A program made the translations under genes and the position numbers. This document shows positions 1 to 9,837 of a stretch of 64,000 nucleotides of DNA, piece by piece; the stretch's first letter is position 1; each line of letters opens with the position of its first letter. The notes under the pieces were generated by a model, which was not told the DNA's origin, did no database searches, and was given only the letters and a program-made list of their open reading frames with translations. The stretch comes from Fistulifera solaris (Eukaryota; Bacillariophyta; Bacillariophyceae; Naviculales; Stauroneidaceae), in contig AP026146.1 in assembly GCA_030295235.1 (NCBI GenBank), positions 434,001 to 498,000 on the forward strand. Reading direction: 5' to 3'.

Positions 1-273
1 ACCACTCCTCAGGATATATTGGTGAATTCGAAATTATCGATGATCACAGATCCAACAAGATTGTGATTGAATTGACGGGCCGTTTGAACAAGTGCGGTGT
101 CATCAGCCCTCGTTTCGATGTCGAATACGGCGAAATTGAGAAATGGATCGTCAACTTGTTGCCCAGTCGTCAATTCGGTCACATTGTCCTGTCCACGACG
201 TACGGCATTTTGACGCACGAAGAAGCTCGACGCAAAAAAGACTGGAGGCAAAATATTGGGATTCTTTTATTAA
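1..273 (+). CDS. RPS15A: 40S ribosomal protein S15A (uS8), 3' part
   Basis: C-terminal two thirds of uS8, a small-subunit rRNA-binding protein. The window opens inside the gene. Reading frame 3 gives [13 protein letters not shown], then [17 protein letters not shown] and LLPSRQFG, all classic uS8 motifs, up to HEEARRK. The bases ctcctcag at 4-11 look like an intron acceptor, so coding may begin at 12. The conserved ending [11 protein letters not shown] followed by TAA (271-273) lies one frame later. The shift falls in a run of six A at 234-239 where five would keep the frame. I read this as a consensus error, one of many in the window, rather than a dead gene. Confidence 0.93.
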
Positions 274-834
274 AAAAGGAAAGGAAATTCTTAAAATATT
301 CGAAAGTAATAGTAAAGCTTCTAAATTTACCCCCCGATGATAAGAGTAGTATAGTAGAGTTTGTTGAGGAAGTGGAGTAGCAAAATAGACAGGTCTACGT
401 TGCGTGTTCCATGAAACCATGGTTTGGTTTTACAACACCAATAATAACGCATTCTCACCGAGAATCGCAATTGGAATTTGGTAATTGGAGTTTCGGTAAC
501 CTCCGCTTTGCGGAACACGGCGCAAAATGCGACACAGCTAACTTCTGCTCTAGGTTTCGCCTGTCTCTCATGGCGAAGAACCAAAAGCGATACCGCATTA
601 TTTCATTAGGTGAAACTAGAGGCTTTTAAAAAGTCATTAGAGACAGCGAGGGTTGGCCGGTTTCTACTTTGATTATAACTATCTGTATTATGTTTTTTTA
701 AAAACTAACATGATAGTAGGGAAAGAACGACAGTTGCGCAAAACGATATACTTTCCAACAAAAGATAAACGACACTCTCTAGCCCTTTTCTTCTCATATG
801 TACGACCTGAAAACTTTCCCTAGCCACGCTCGGA
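274..834. other. intergenic, convergent 3' ends
   Basis: This stretch lies between the 3' ends of RPS15A and SF3B5. Short open frames here have no family resemblance and I see no RNA gene or repeat. It presumably holds both 3' UTRs. Confidence 0.5.
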
Positions 835-1139
835 CTATGATTCTTGTTGCTCTTCCTCCAAACGCTTTTCTTCTAATATCTTGTCGATATCTTTGGTCGG
901 AGGGGGCGGGCCGCAGGGTTGCACCATTTTTTCCAGAATTCCAACCGCGTACGTCCAATACTTTCATTTTGAGCTACTGCATAATATGAAAGCTGATCGT
1001 AATGTCCCAAAAAGCTAGCGTACGTATCACGGTGTTGATTCGTTAACCATTCGTACTTGCTCAGGTCGGCGTGTCCGGTACCGACATAGCGCGCTTTGAG
1101 TTGCTCGGCCGAGAGATTGCCGCCGCCCGGAGTGCTCAT
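835..1139 (-). CDS. SF3B5: splicing factor 3B subunit 5 (SF3b10)
   Basis: Small SF3b subunit of the U2 snRNP, which helps lock U2 onto the branch point. After MSTPGGGNLSAEQLKARY come the diagnostic YVGTGHAD, YEWLTNQHRDTY and AVAQNES. The conserved tail ILEKMVQPCGPPPPTKDIDK continues in another frame after a one-base loss near 938-942. With that allowance the protein is 101 residues, ending at TAG (835-837), slightly longer than the roughly 86-residue human protein because of short extensions at both ends. ATG at 1139 was chosen over 1157 because it directly precedes the conserved region. It is transcribed away from DIB1. Confidence 0.92.
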
Positions 1140-1602
1140 GCTGTTGTTGTGTTTCAAATTATGCTGCTATTGACAGAGATCCGTCGGTTGCAATGGCGAA
1201 AGAGAGAATAATGTAAAGTGATAGCAATAGCTCAACGACAAATAATAATGAATGCTACGTATTTGTAACGAAGGAAACAAAGTGCATGAGCTCGTGGGAC
1301 GACGACGAACAGACGCACTTGACATTTTTTTGGCACTACTTGGTACAGGCTTTTTTAAAGGTTAAAGGTTATGCAGAGAAGCATCGCTAACCTTATACGG
1401 GTAAACCTCATTATGAACGGCGCAACAAGATTATTATTTTAAAGCACCTCTCAAAAACGAAACATCGGCTGCGCAACAAAACCATTCTTATTCTTGTGAA
1501 AGTGTTATCAACAACAATCTTTTCGTTGTTTATTCTTTTTCTCAAATATTTTCCGACAGTTTTCCGTGCATCCCAGCCAACAGCAACAATAAATCGAACC
1601 AT
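1140..1602. promoter_or_regulatory. shared divergent promoter region SF3B5/DIB1
   Basis: A gap of about 460 bp separates the start codons of two divergently transcribed spliceosome genes. No TATA-like box, hairpin palindrome or TACTCCGTA motif was seen here. Co-regulation is an inference from the arrangement only. Confidence 0.4.
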
Positions 1603-2031
1603 ATGTCCTACTTGTTGCCGCACTTGCATTCCGGATGGGAAGTAGATCAGGCCATTGTCACGGAAGAAGACCGCGTCGTGGTAATTCGATTTGGTCGTGA
1701 CGACGATGCAACCTGCATGATTCAAGATGAAGTACTCGCCAACATTGCCGAGAAAGTTCGCAACTTTGCGGTCATTTACTTGGTCGATATTGAAGAAGTT
1801 CCCGACTTTAATAACATGTACGAGCTTTATGATGATTGCACGACCATGTTCTTCTTTCGTAACAAACACATCATGGTAGATTGTGGCACAGGAGATAACA
1901 ATAAGATTAATTGGGCCTTGACAGATAAGCAAGAGCTCATCGATATCATCGAGCTCGTGTACAGAGGCGCACGGAAGGGACGAGGTCTGGTGGTATCACC
2001 AAAAGATTATTCGACCAAGTATCGGTATTAA
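1603..2031 (+). CDS. DIB1: U5 snRNP 15 kDa thioredoxin-fold protein DIB1/TXNL4A
   Basis: A 142-residue protein, exactly the family length. DIB1 (human TXNL4A/DIM1) is a thioredoxin-fold component of the U4/U6.U5 tri-snRNP needed for spliceosome activation. Visible hallmarks are MSYLLPHLHSGWEVDQAI at the N-terminus, VVIRFGRDDDATCM, FAVIYLVDIEEVPDFN, MFFFRNKHIMVDCGTG and the C-terminal RGARKGRGLV. It has a single exon with no frame problems. The neighbour on the other strand, SF3B5, is also a spliceosomal protein. Confidence 0.97.
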   Translation: MSYLLPHLHSGWEVDQAIVTEEDRVVVIRFGRDDDATCMIQDEVLANIAEKVRNFAVIYLVDIEEVPDFNNMYELYDDCTTMFFFRNKHIMVDCGTGDNNKINWALTDKQELIDIIELVYRGARKGRGLVVSPKDYSTKYRY

Positions 2032-2457
2032 ATCTGACATGCGGGTTGACTTGATCACAATTGAACAGATTTGAATCAAAGGAGATGTTGAAGCGAACCA
2101 AATGGTTGGATCACTGTGGGTACATGCTTCACTTTCATCACCATTCGTAACAATAACATTGATATGACCGCATTCGTAAAACGCGGTATGCTAATATATA
2201 GTGGTCTACAGGAGTGTCTAGTCTCTTGTGTAAACGTTTAATGAAAAAAGGACGACAATATCCAGAACTTCAATCAAGTCGAATCGAAGTCGATGGAATC
2301 ATGAAACAATCCGCAAGACTTTTCGACTTCATGAACCTATTCTTGCCTTGCAACTGTTTCGAAATGTAATTGCATTGTAGGAAAGACAATTCTAGCTCAT
2401 CACGCTTGCAGAACTAACAAAAGTAAGATAGCATTCTGGCTCGAACGGATGTTGACT

Positions 2458-2478
2458 CATGACTGAAATGCAGTCGTG
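2458..2478 (+). repeat. hairpin palindrome, copy A
   Basis: Arms CATGACTG and CAGTCGTG around the loop AAATG. All 21 bases are identical to copy F at 52592. It lies 216 bp upstream of the RING-PDZ start codon. The following sequence ACACATTGAGGATATAGT resembles the flank of other copies. Confidence 0.8.
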
Positions 2479-2526
2479 GAAACGCTGATTGTACACATTG
2501 AGGATATAGTAAATTCTGAAGACCAT

Positions 2527-2535
2527 TACTCCGTA
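2527..2535. promoter_or_regulatory. TACTCCGTA motif
   Basis: Exact copy of a 9-mer seen six times in the window (both orientations counted), always between genes. This one is about 160 bp before the RING-PDZ ATG. Confidence 0.5.
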
Positions 2536-2694
2536 ACCTTATATGATGAGTGCGATGCATTTGCCGCCTTTGTAATTATATCCTCCCGACTCCTGACTCC
2601 TGAAACCTATTGTAATGTTGTATCCGTTAACTTATAAGCGAAAGGACTCAACTTTTATACCTTGGCCTTCTTATTAAACAAATAATACATCATT

Positions 2695-3825
2695 ATGGAG
2701 GAAGAGTGCCCCCTGTGCTTGAATCCTTTCGAAGTGAGTGATATAGCTTATCCTCTGTATTGTTCGACACCGACCTGTCACTTCAATTTTTGCATAAAAT
2801 GTATTTATAATCTTCAACAATCGGCAGCCGATGGATACCAGATGGCTTCCGACGGATCGAATCAGCTCAAAGTTCACTTCAAGTGTCCTCAATGCCGAGA
2901 AAAATACCAGTGCAGCACTTATCCATCGGAGTTGATTGTGCACTCGGTGCTCTTATTGCGAGAAGCCAGCACTTTGGAACCTTCTTTAATGGTGGCCGAT
3001 TCCGGATTAAATGCAACAATACTCAATCGCCGAAACTTGTTTCTGAAATCAGTATCCATGGAACATTTACAAGATGCGACAAGGCGTTTGGACGTATACA
3101 TGAGGGAAATCGGGAAGGAAACGACGTTTCCTCCGCTAGATTGGGACCTCTGGCGTCCGCTTATTGCGGAAACGTCGGAAGGACTTTCATTGCCAGCAGC
3201 ATTATCGTCCTCTCCCGTGCAGCACGAATATATAAAACAATGGAACGATCCGACGCTGTTTTACGGTCTTGACGAACTCATGACTTGTGATGAACAAGAA
3301 TTTGTGACGCATCTGATGGTGCAAGGTAAACCGGAGCTGCTGGCCCAAGGAGCGCATATATTGCATGGTATATTGGATATGACGACCATTTCCACGACAC
3401 AACCATCGTTCAACACATGTGCAGGGAGTGTACCCCGAGCACAGCCTATTGATCCGACCGTTCTGCAACGGGTTCGAAAATTATATCCTCTGCCACCGCG
3501 CATGCCTCGCTGTGTACGAATGCCCAGATACGATCTGAGCGGCCGAACTAAACCCTTGAAATTTGAAAAAGACGACAAGCTTTCGTTGTTACAGGTTCGA
3601 GGTCCAGCAGGACAATTGGGGTTGCGCAAGGGCGACATAGTGACACACATCAACGGAGAGAATGTGACCAATCTTGACGAATTTGAAGCCGCCTTAAAGC
3701 AGAACAGCGACACCGACGACAGCTTTTGGTTGGTTGTGAACTGTGATGAAGAAATTGCCAAAGCGTTACAAGGAAGGTATCAGAAAATGACACGGGAAAA
3801 AGTTCATTTTCGGAAGCACGGATAG
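2695..3825 (+). CDS. RING-like zinc finger protein with C-terminal PDZ domain
   Basis: A 376-residue single-exon protein. Residues 5-70 hold a cysteine-rich RING-like finger: CPLC, then C and CHFNFCIKC, and finally CPQC, which suggests an E3 ubiquitin ligase or related scaffold. The middle is helical without a clear family. Residues about 295-350 form a PDZ-like fold: LLQVRGPAGQLGLRKGDIV followed by HINGENVTNLDEFEAAL, the usual carboxylate-binding loop and Gly-Leu-Arg-Gly-Asp region. The family assignment of the finger (RING, RING-CH or B-box) is open because the spacing of the middle ligands is unusual. Start: first ATG, followed directly by the finger. Confidence 0.75.
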   Translation: MEEECPLCLNPFEVSDIAYPLYCSTPTCHFNFCIKCIYNLQQSAADGYQMASDGSNQLKVHFKCPQCREKYQCSTYPSELIVHSVLLLREASTLEPSLMVADSGLNATILNRRNLFLKSVSMEHLQDATRRLDVYMREIGKETTFPPLDWDLWRPLIAETSEGLSLPAALSSSPVQHEYIKQWNDPTLFYGLDELMTCDEQEFVTHLMVQGKPELLAQGAHILHGILDMTTISTTQPSFNTCAGSVPRAQPIDPTVLQRVRKLYPLPPRMPRCVRMPRYDLSGRTKPLKFEKDDKLSLLQVRGPAGQLGLRKGDIVTHINGENVTNLDEFEAALKQNSDTDDSFWLVVNCDEEIAKALQGRYQKMTREKVHFRKHG

Positions 3826-3952
3826 CATATCCCATGATGCCTGTGCCCGTGGTCTAGATAGGCACCAACCACTAAGGATCTTTTACCAAGCCAAATAATT
3901 TTGCTTTTTCTCAAAACGTCATGATTAAGTTAACTCTGTAGATGTACAATCA

Positions 3953-6900
3953 TCACTTCTTAACTTGAACTGAAATTTTCTCGATTATATGCCGAAGCTG
4001 CTCGACTTTAGCATAAGCACCCCAATCACTGAAGAGATTCGAAGCGCGCTTATACATTGCAACCGCCCTGTCGTTGTCATGACACGCGACAAAGTAATCG
4101 GCAAGTCGCTCTAAGATAACGCCATCCTGGTGAAGATTTCTCTGCGCTTCAGCTGCACTAGAAGCTGCATGGTACAGCCCGACTATGTCTTCATCGACAT
4201 TTACCTGTTTGCTGTTTACCTCTCGACCCAAAACCGCCAATTCTGCTTCTAGGAAAAGTTTCTTGCAAAGCACACCGGGGCTAGTAGCCATCCAAGGTGT
4301 TATTTGCTTCAAAACTGCTTGTGCAACTTTCGTGTGTTTTCGAGCTTCGGTACCTGCTTTCGCTAGTTCAACGGCCACAAGTGCTCTCTGGAACGTAAGT
4401 TCCTTAAAGACGAAGGAACTTTTTGGAGAGTTAGGCCGAAGATTCATATCAGTTAGCATGGTGTTCGCGTGTTCCATATCTCTGAAAATGTAGGCGAGAC
4501 AAGCCGCAAGGTAGCGAAGACCTATAGCCCAAAGCAGATTAGACGTGGCAAGGCAATCAGATAGTGCCTGATCAAAAATCAACGCTTCGCCCCGCAATCT
4601 TGCTGGATTCTTGGCTTGCCCTCTGATGCACTGAATGAATTGTTGAATCATCAAACAAAGCCGTGCCGTCGATTCTTTTTGATGCTGACGGACGAGATGC
4701 AGGCAGCGATCAATCTCTATTGCCAGATCATCCAATGATTCTCCTAGAATTATCGCAAAGCAAACCCTCCAAGCAGTTGCCTGCGATGACGTTTCTATGA
4801 AGCCGACCTCCAATGCTGACTGGATCGAATACCGTAGCATGTCAACTATACTTTCAATGTCTCCAACTCCCTTGCCCCAATGCACGACGTGCACGCCAAG
4901 AATCAGCTGAACGTAGGAAAGCTGATGCTTCGACTGCATTTGCTCAGCAAGTGTTAAAGCCAAATCCCCAAAACGGATGCCGGTTTCGGCATCTCCAAGC
5001 CCACACATTACTTGAGCATAATGAGCGAAAGCAATGCATGCTGAGTCGTCGAGTCCACTTCGCATGACCAAACGTATAGCACGACAAGCAACCACCACCA
5101 TTGCACCATTCGAGGCACGATAACAGACCGAAAATATCAGACAAAGAAGCTGCAGTAGATCACTGGAAACCGCATCGCGCACAGGAGGTAAATTGATAAT
5201 GTCTGTGTTGCTCTTGCCTCTTACAGCAAATTTTGACATCATCACTTCTCTCGTCATCGCAAAGGATGATGTATTCTCAGCATTTATTTTTTCTCCAAGT
5301 TGAGCCATAATGTCGCAACCCACTTTGACAGCTTCCTGCAAATTATCTTGTTCCGCCATCGACTGTATGAAAGCTGTGTACGCCGGAAGCTTGTCGTCGA
5401 TACTTCTACCAAAGCGAATCACTTCCTCAATATACGCGATGACTGCTCCGTAGTTTCCATTAACGGTTTCGACTTCAGATGCCCCACTGTACAATGCCAA
5501 CATGGTTTCGTAATGTTCCTTCCACATCCGCTCACCTGACCCCATTAATTGTATCCCTTTGCAGAAAAACGCGGAAGCGCTTCCATAGCTTGTTGCTGCC
5601 TTAGCTTTCTCACCAGCCATCAGATTGAGCTCAGCAAATCGTATGCGTTCTCTCTCGTCCCTCAATAAACTAGAGCCTCTGTTCAGAAGCGCCACCACTA
5701 TGGAAACGTTTTTTAGGAGAACCACGGAGCTACTCGACTTCCACAATTTCCGACCAATTTTTAAGAAATATTCTTCCCGCTCATCTTTTGGGATGAGATC
5801 AAAAACACTTTGTCGTATCCACATATTCGCAAAGCGATATCCTCCATATTGTGGATAGAATAGAAGAAGCCCCCGATCAGCCGCGAATTTCAAGTGGCAT
5901 CCAGTCGGCGTCTGCAATATTATGTCGATAGCCGAATCGTCAATTTCATCGCCCATGCAACTAGCAACCTTCAGTACTTCCTGCACGACGCGAGGAAGGT
6001 CATCAACTATTTTACGAAGGTAAGAAAAGAAATCTGCTGGGGTCACATTACTCGCAAGCGTCTCTTTGTCCCACTCCCACCTATCGTATTCGATATTTTT
6101 GTAGATAGTCCCTCGTTCGATGAGTAGCCGCACTAATTGCATTACATAAAAAGCAGTGCCCTCAGTTCGAGCTATTACAATCTCACTCAAAGTTCTTACG
6201 AATCTCTCGTCACGTGACATTAGATCTGCCAAAAACTCGGAAACCGAGTCCAAACCCATAGCTGATACGGTTAACTTCTCTACGTCCACGCTTGCTTCGT
6301 TCTCTAGCCGAGATATAATGATTTCGAAAGGTACAATTTTCGTGCACGGTTTTGACATGGCAACTCCATATTCGTTATCATCTTCAGTGGAGACAACTCC
6401 AGCCCCCTGATAGAGTCTTTGTTCCCTCGATGTCATGCACGCGGTGATGATTAATATTGAAATCCCTTCTGTGATTAACAGTGAACGAATAAGATCGCAA
6501 GAGGCTGCACTGGCCCATTGGACATCATCCAAGAATAGCACTAAAGGGGCATTGGCAGAGAGCACTCTTAAACTGCGACAAAAAAGATGACGGATGCGGT
6601 TCTGAGCATCGAGGCCGTACAATTTGGAAGCGCCTTTGCTCGGTTCGCCGACTAATTGCTTGAGCGCAGGTACCCAATCAGTAAGTAAACGTGCTTCGCT
6701 ACCGACTGTAGCTAGAAGTTCCTCTTTCGTCGCCGCCATGACATGCTTATCCGAGACGGCCAGGAATTGTTCAACGTATTGCCTCAAGGCGACGATGAAA
6801 ACAGAGTAATATTGATCCACAAATCCTTCTTCAAACTTTGCGGATACGAAGAATCCTCTATGCCTGGAAATAATAGAAAGTAACCCATGCTCAACTAATG

Positions 6901-7108
6901 CGGTCTTGCCGCTCCCAGAGCGACCAGAAATCACAATCAGTTTCTTTGTTCGCTCCTTCTGGAAGCGCTTGTAAGCGCTCGCGAGTAACGACTCTTCGCT
7001 TTCTCTACCGTAGAGTTTTCCAACAGATGCTATGCCTAATTTGTTTCGAAAAGATTCCATAGAGATCTTTCTTTTTGTGTCATTCTCGGCTATTGGGTAA
7101 CATGGCAT
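3953..7108 (-). CDS. large STAND-type AAA ATPase with helical repeats
   Basis: About 1051 residues from ATG 7108 (a second ATG at 7060 also fits). After a short leader comes a Walker A loop, GRSGSGKT, close to the N-terminus, and about 130 residues later a Walker B, LVLFLDDVQWA, typical of AAA_16/STAND ATPases. In these, ATP binding switches a sensor-effector protein. The C-terminal 600 residues are a long alpha-helical array of TPR-like character. No kinase, cyclase or DNA-binding domain is visible, so the output is unknown. Such ATPase modules are often joined to signalling domains, but this one ends with the helical repeats. Two TACGGAGTA motifs and a hairpin palindrome sit 200-300 bp upstream. 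Confidence 0.75.
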   Translation of the reverse strand: MPCYPIAENDTKRKISMESFRNKLGIASVGKLYGRESEESLLASAYKRFQKERTKKLIVISGRSGSGKTALVEHGLLSIISRHRGFFVSAKFEEGFVDQYYSVFIVALRQYVEQFLAVSDKHVMAATKEELLATVGSEARLLTDWVPALKQLVGEPSKGASKLYGLDAQNRIRHLFCRSLRVLSANAPLVLFLDDVQWASAASCDLIRSLLITEGISILIITACMTSREQRLYQGAGVVSTEDDNEYGVAMSKPCTKIVPFEIIISRLENEASVDVEKLTVSAMGLDSVSEFLADLMSRDERFVRTLSEIVIARTEGTAFYVMQLVRLLIERGTIYKNIEYDRWEWDKETLASNVTPADFFSYLRKIVDDLPRVVQEVLKVASCMGDEIDDSAIDIILQTPTGCHLKFAADRGLLLFYPQYGGYRFANMWIRQSVFDLIPKDEREEYFLKIGRKLWKSSSSVVLLKNVSIVVALLNRGSSLLRDERERIRFAELNLMAGEKAKAATSYGSASAFFCKGIQLMGSGERMWKEHYETMLALYSGASEVETVNGNYGAVIAYIEEVIRFGRSIDDKLPAYTAFIQSMAEQDNLQEAVKVGCDIMAQLGEKINAENTSSFAMTREVMMSKFAVRGKSNTDIINLPPVRDAVSSDLLQLLCLIFSVCYRASNGAMVVVACRAIRLVMRSGLDDSACIAFAHYAQVMCGLGDAETGIRFGDLALTLAEQMQSKHQLSYVQLILGVHVVHWGKGVGDIESIVDMLRYSIQSALEVGFIETSSQATAWRVCFAIILGESLDDLAIEIDRCLHLVRQHQKESTARLCLMIQQFIQCIRGQAKNPARLRGEALIFDQALSDCLATSNLLWAIGLRYLAACLAYIFRDMEHANTMLTDMNLRPNSPKSSFVFKELTFQRALVAVELAKAGTEARKHTKVAQAVLKQITPWMATSPGVLCKKLFLEAELAVLGREVNSKQVNVDEDIVGLYHAASSAAEAQRNLHQDGVILERLADYFVACHDNDRAVAMYKRASNLFSDWGAYAKVEQLRHIIEKISVQVKK

Positions 7109-7315
7109 TTTCCTTGATCGCAGCGAAAAGAAGGGAATCCGGATTGTTGAATGAATATGGAGTTTTAAATTGAATGGCAAGAAACTGGGAAACTCTGATC
7201 GCTTTTATCCATCCATGTCAAGAGTAAACAGCTGGAAGAAGCTCAATAGCTAAATGATAAGTCGCCAGGCCTTAAAAAGGATATCTTTCAAGGACCATGA
7301 TATTTTAAGCATTAT

Positions 7316-7324
7316 TACGGAGTA
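7316..7324. promoter_or_regulatory. TACGGAGTA motif
   Basis: Exact copy, about 210 bp upstream of the STAND ATPase ATG. A second exact copy follows 47 bp further out. Confidence 0.5.
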
Positions 7325-7362
7325 TGGAAAAGAAAAGTGCACAGCAACGGACAAAAAAATAA

Positions 7363-7371
7363 TACGGAGTA
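7363..7371. promoter_or_regulatory. TACGGAGTA motif
   Basis: Exact copy, 19 bp from the hairpin palindrome at 7390, about 255 bp upstream of the STAND ATPase. Confidence 0.5.
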
Positions 7372-7389
7372 AAACTGTTACCGCGTGCT

Positions 7390-7413
7390 CGTGACTGCAG
7401 AAATCCAGTCATG
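7390..7413 (+). repeat. hairpin palindrome, copy L
   Basis: Arms CGTGACTG and CAGTCATG around an 8-base loop. It is about 280 bp upstream of the STAND ATPase start codon. Confidence 0.65.
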
Positions 7414-7784
7414 GAAAAAGTATACAACATTCTCGACCACAGGGACTCGACTCTTGTCAATCTTTGATCGTTTTTTCAAAAGAGAATTAATATCTCCCAC
7501 GTTTCCGTTAGAAATAATACGGACATAGCCAAATTATTTCTAAAATCCCGAGTTGGACACGAAACTTTCCTTTGAAGATAGCATGTATAACTCTAACTGA
7601 AGCATTCTGTCGATACCGCGACAGTGGTAGGAACAAAACGGACGACAATTTAGGTGAACATTACAATCATGTTAGACTATTCTTTGTTTTGAGACAATGA
7701 ATGATTTGCCGAAAAATTAGTCGTAGAGTAACGTAACGTGGATTAACATGTGAAGTACAGTACATAATTCGATGATATTTGTCT

Positions 7785-7805
7785 CATGACTGAATTGCAT
7801 TCGTG
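7785..7805 (+). repeat. hairpin palindrome, copy B
   Basis: Arms CATGACTG and CATTCGTG around AATTG. The flank CTACACATTGAGATCATGAC matches the flank of other copies, so the repeat extends beyond the hairpin. It lies between the 3' end of an HSF gene and the distant 5' end of the STAND ATPase. Confidence 0.65.
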
Positions 7806-8001
7806 GCGCTGCCCTGCCTACACATTGAGATCATGACTGGTGATCGGCAGAGCATTTCGGAGATGATTTTTTGACAAAACACGCCTACTTCAGGTGTACA
7901 ATGATGCAATCTAGGAAGAATCAAATGAAATGGTGTGTCGAAAGGAGTCGCTAGGAACACAACATAGATGAAGTACAAAATTTGGTGATTTCATCAGACA
8001 A

Positions 8002-9090
8002 CTACTTTGCGTGCCGCAGAGCAACAATGGCAGCATTCACAATATCAGCAGTAGATTGCGTGTTAGGAGGTTGCCGAGTCTGACCACTTTGCATAGCTTG
8101 AGAAAATGGTCGACTGTTCACGAATGGAACCTGGTAAAAGCGGGGCATTAGATGCATAGCAGGATTGATAGGAACCATCTGGCCTATTGATGGCGCCATA
8201 GGTCCCATACCTGGGTTCATCACAGGATTCTTCTTTTGTGATTGACCTTTCTTACTTTGAACCGGTGGAACCATAATCATTACTGGAGGTCCGCTCATCA
8301 TACCCATTGCCGTAGCCTGACTGTTCATCGCTAACCCAGGTCGCAGTGCCGTGTTGAGAGGCATAGATCCGTTCGGAATCATCCCACCGAATAAGTTTGC
8401 TGGCATCATGCCCATATTCATATTTTTCTGCTGATGCAGGAAATGGCCCAACATCATCCGTTTCTGTGCTCCCACATCGTCATTCAGTGTTCGTTTCACC
8501 CCCGCCACATCCGGCTCTTGTTTTCCGGCACTCGTCACCGAACGCATCTTGGCAATGAGTTCTTCTTTGTCCCGCTGAAAGAACTCATTACCGAAAATAA
8601 TGGGATCATCCGGTCCGATCCCTCGATTGATTTGACGAAAGCCCCAACGATACAGCTTGCGCGTGAAACTCGACCATTTCGTCGGCTTGCTGGTTTTGAA
8701 AAGAGAGGTACAATTTTTCGCGTGAAATCATCGGGATGATTAATAACAAAGGATTTTCCGTCCTCGCACCAAGCGACACAAAAGTTATCTCCGGCATTCA
8801 AGTTTTCCACGTATCGCATCAGACTCATTAACTGTATTTCGAAAAGAGAAAGGAACACGACATCAGCCTCTTAGATCCTGCCATGGTAGGCAAAATTTGA
8901 CAGGAAATTGTTTCGATCTTACCTTTTCGGGAAACGTGGGAGCCGCATCGGGCTTTTTGTGATCCGGAAGGTAGCGTTTGGTGGATTCTTCCGGCTCGTC
9001 GTCTTTTTCCTCGACAGTTCCTTCTTCTTCAGCTTCTTCAGCTTCCTTCGTCGACAACACGCCGTCACTCTTGTCTTGTGTTTCCGTCAT
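8002..9090 (-). CDS. heat shock factor (HSF)-type transcription factor
   Basis: Two exons, 9090-8923 and 8831-8002 (91-bp GT-AG intron 8832-8922), about 332 residues. An acidic N-terminus leads into the HSF DNA-binding domain: FPEK, then LMSLMRYV, FVINHPDDFTRKIVPL, SKPTKWSSFTRKLYRWGF (the recognition helix region) and DPIIFGNEFFQRDKEEL. The rest is Met/Pro/Gln/Asn-rich and disordered, with no clear HR-A/B coiled coil. The frame breaks inside the domain at an A run (8699-8702, + strand); one missing base explains it. HSFs are the expanded transcription-factor family of diatoms, so the target is not necessarily heat stress. The ATG at 9090 opens MTETQDKSDG. Confidence 0.88.
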
Positions 9091-9837
9091 TCGCGTCGTT
9101 TTGCTCGGAGTAATGATAATCCAGTTACTTTTTCGTTTCTCAAAAGACGACAAGAGGATCTTGGTGAGTGGTGATTTGCACAAACTCCAAGATCGTTGTT
9201 GCTGTTTGCGGAGACGAAAGGTTGCCGTTGCCGGACGTGGGTGGGGGCAAAGCAAGTCTTATCTGTCTTGACGAAAATTCGAAGTACTCTTTCTCTTATG
9301 GTAAAGGGGAACCGCGTGCCAGACCGCGAGCTGTAATAATCGTTCGCTGCCGGTACCTGGTACATTCTTGTATCCAACCATCGGCAACTTTTCACTTTTC
9401 AAGAACCACGAAATTATCTTTTCACATTGACTGTACAAGTATGTATCGAAGTGCGAACGGGGACACCAGACACCAGGGAAGAACAACGAACAACGACGAC
9501 TGGACGAATAACGCGCGGAAAGATTGAGTGTACCTGGTACCACGACAAGGAGTAACGAGTAACCGGTAACAGGACACCGCAGACAACATGGATGACGTCT
9601 TCAAACCTTCAACCTCAAGTCGTGATACGGATTGATGACTGAATTTAGTCACGAATACTTGGACCGCGCGAACGCACGCGCGGACGGCATTCGAACTTTT
9701 CCATTTTTGCCCAAAAGTGGTTTGCTTTTGGCAAGTGTCATCGCAAATGTTATTATCTATTACAATCGTTTGCTCCCAGAGAGAACAGGAGAAGAGCTGT
9801 CGTCCGCGGTAAGCAACGAAAAACATCTGCAAACAAA
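9091..9837. other. divergent promoter region HSF / SGF29-like
   Basis: About 750 bp between divergent start codons. It contains a hairpin palindrome (9634-9653) and several GGTACC-rich patches (near 9353 and 9531). Open frames here look like noise. Confidence 0.5.
9634..9653 (+). repeat. hairpin palindrome, copy I (short-loop variant)
   Basis: GATGACTGAATTTAGTCACG. It shares GACTGAAT and TTAGTCACGAAT with copy J at 44171. It lies 184 bp upstream of the SGF29-like ATG. Confidence 0.55.

Larger units (their letters stand above)
2032..2694. other. intergenic with hairpin palindrome and TACTCCGTA motif
   Basis: Between two + strand genes. It holds one perfect hairpin palindrome (2458-2478) followed 49 bp later by TACTCCGTA (2527-2535), both upstream of the RING-PDZ gene. 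Nothing else is recognised. Confidence 0.6.
7109..8001. other. intergenic upstream of STAND ATPase, repeat motifs
   Basis: Holds two TACGGAGTA motifs (7316, 7363) and two hairpin palindromes (7390, 7785). An extra half-copy CATGACTG lies near 7832. No gene is supported. Confidence 0.6.

Noticed and set aside
234-239. Programmed +1 frameshift in RPS15A
   Set aside because: No stimulator or family precedent, and many other genes in the window have the same kind of run-linked break; consensus error is simpler.
1411-1932. 173-codon open frame on the minus strand overlapping DIB1
   Set aside because: Shadow of the DIB1 coding sequence; no start in context and no family resemblance, while the + frame is an exact full-length family member.
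9353-9542. GGTACC-rich patches as a motif family
   Set aside because: GGTACC/GTACCTGGTAC appears repeatedly in the window (also 14436, 39970, 48385) but without constant length or position; not convincing beyond base-composition preference.
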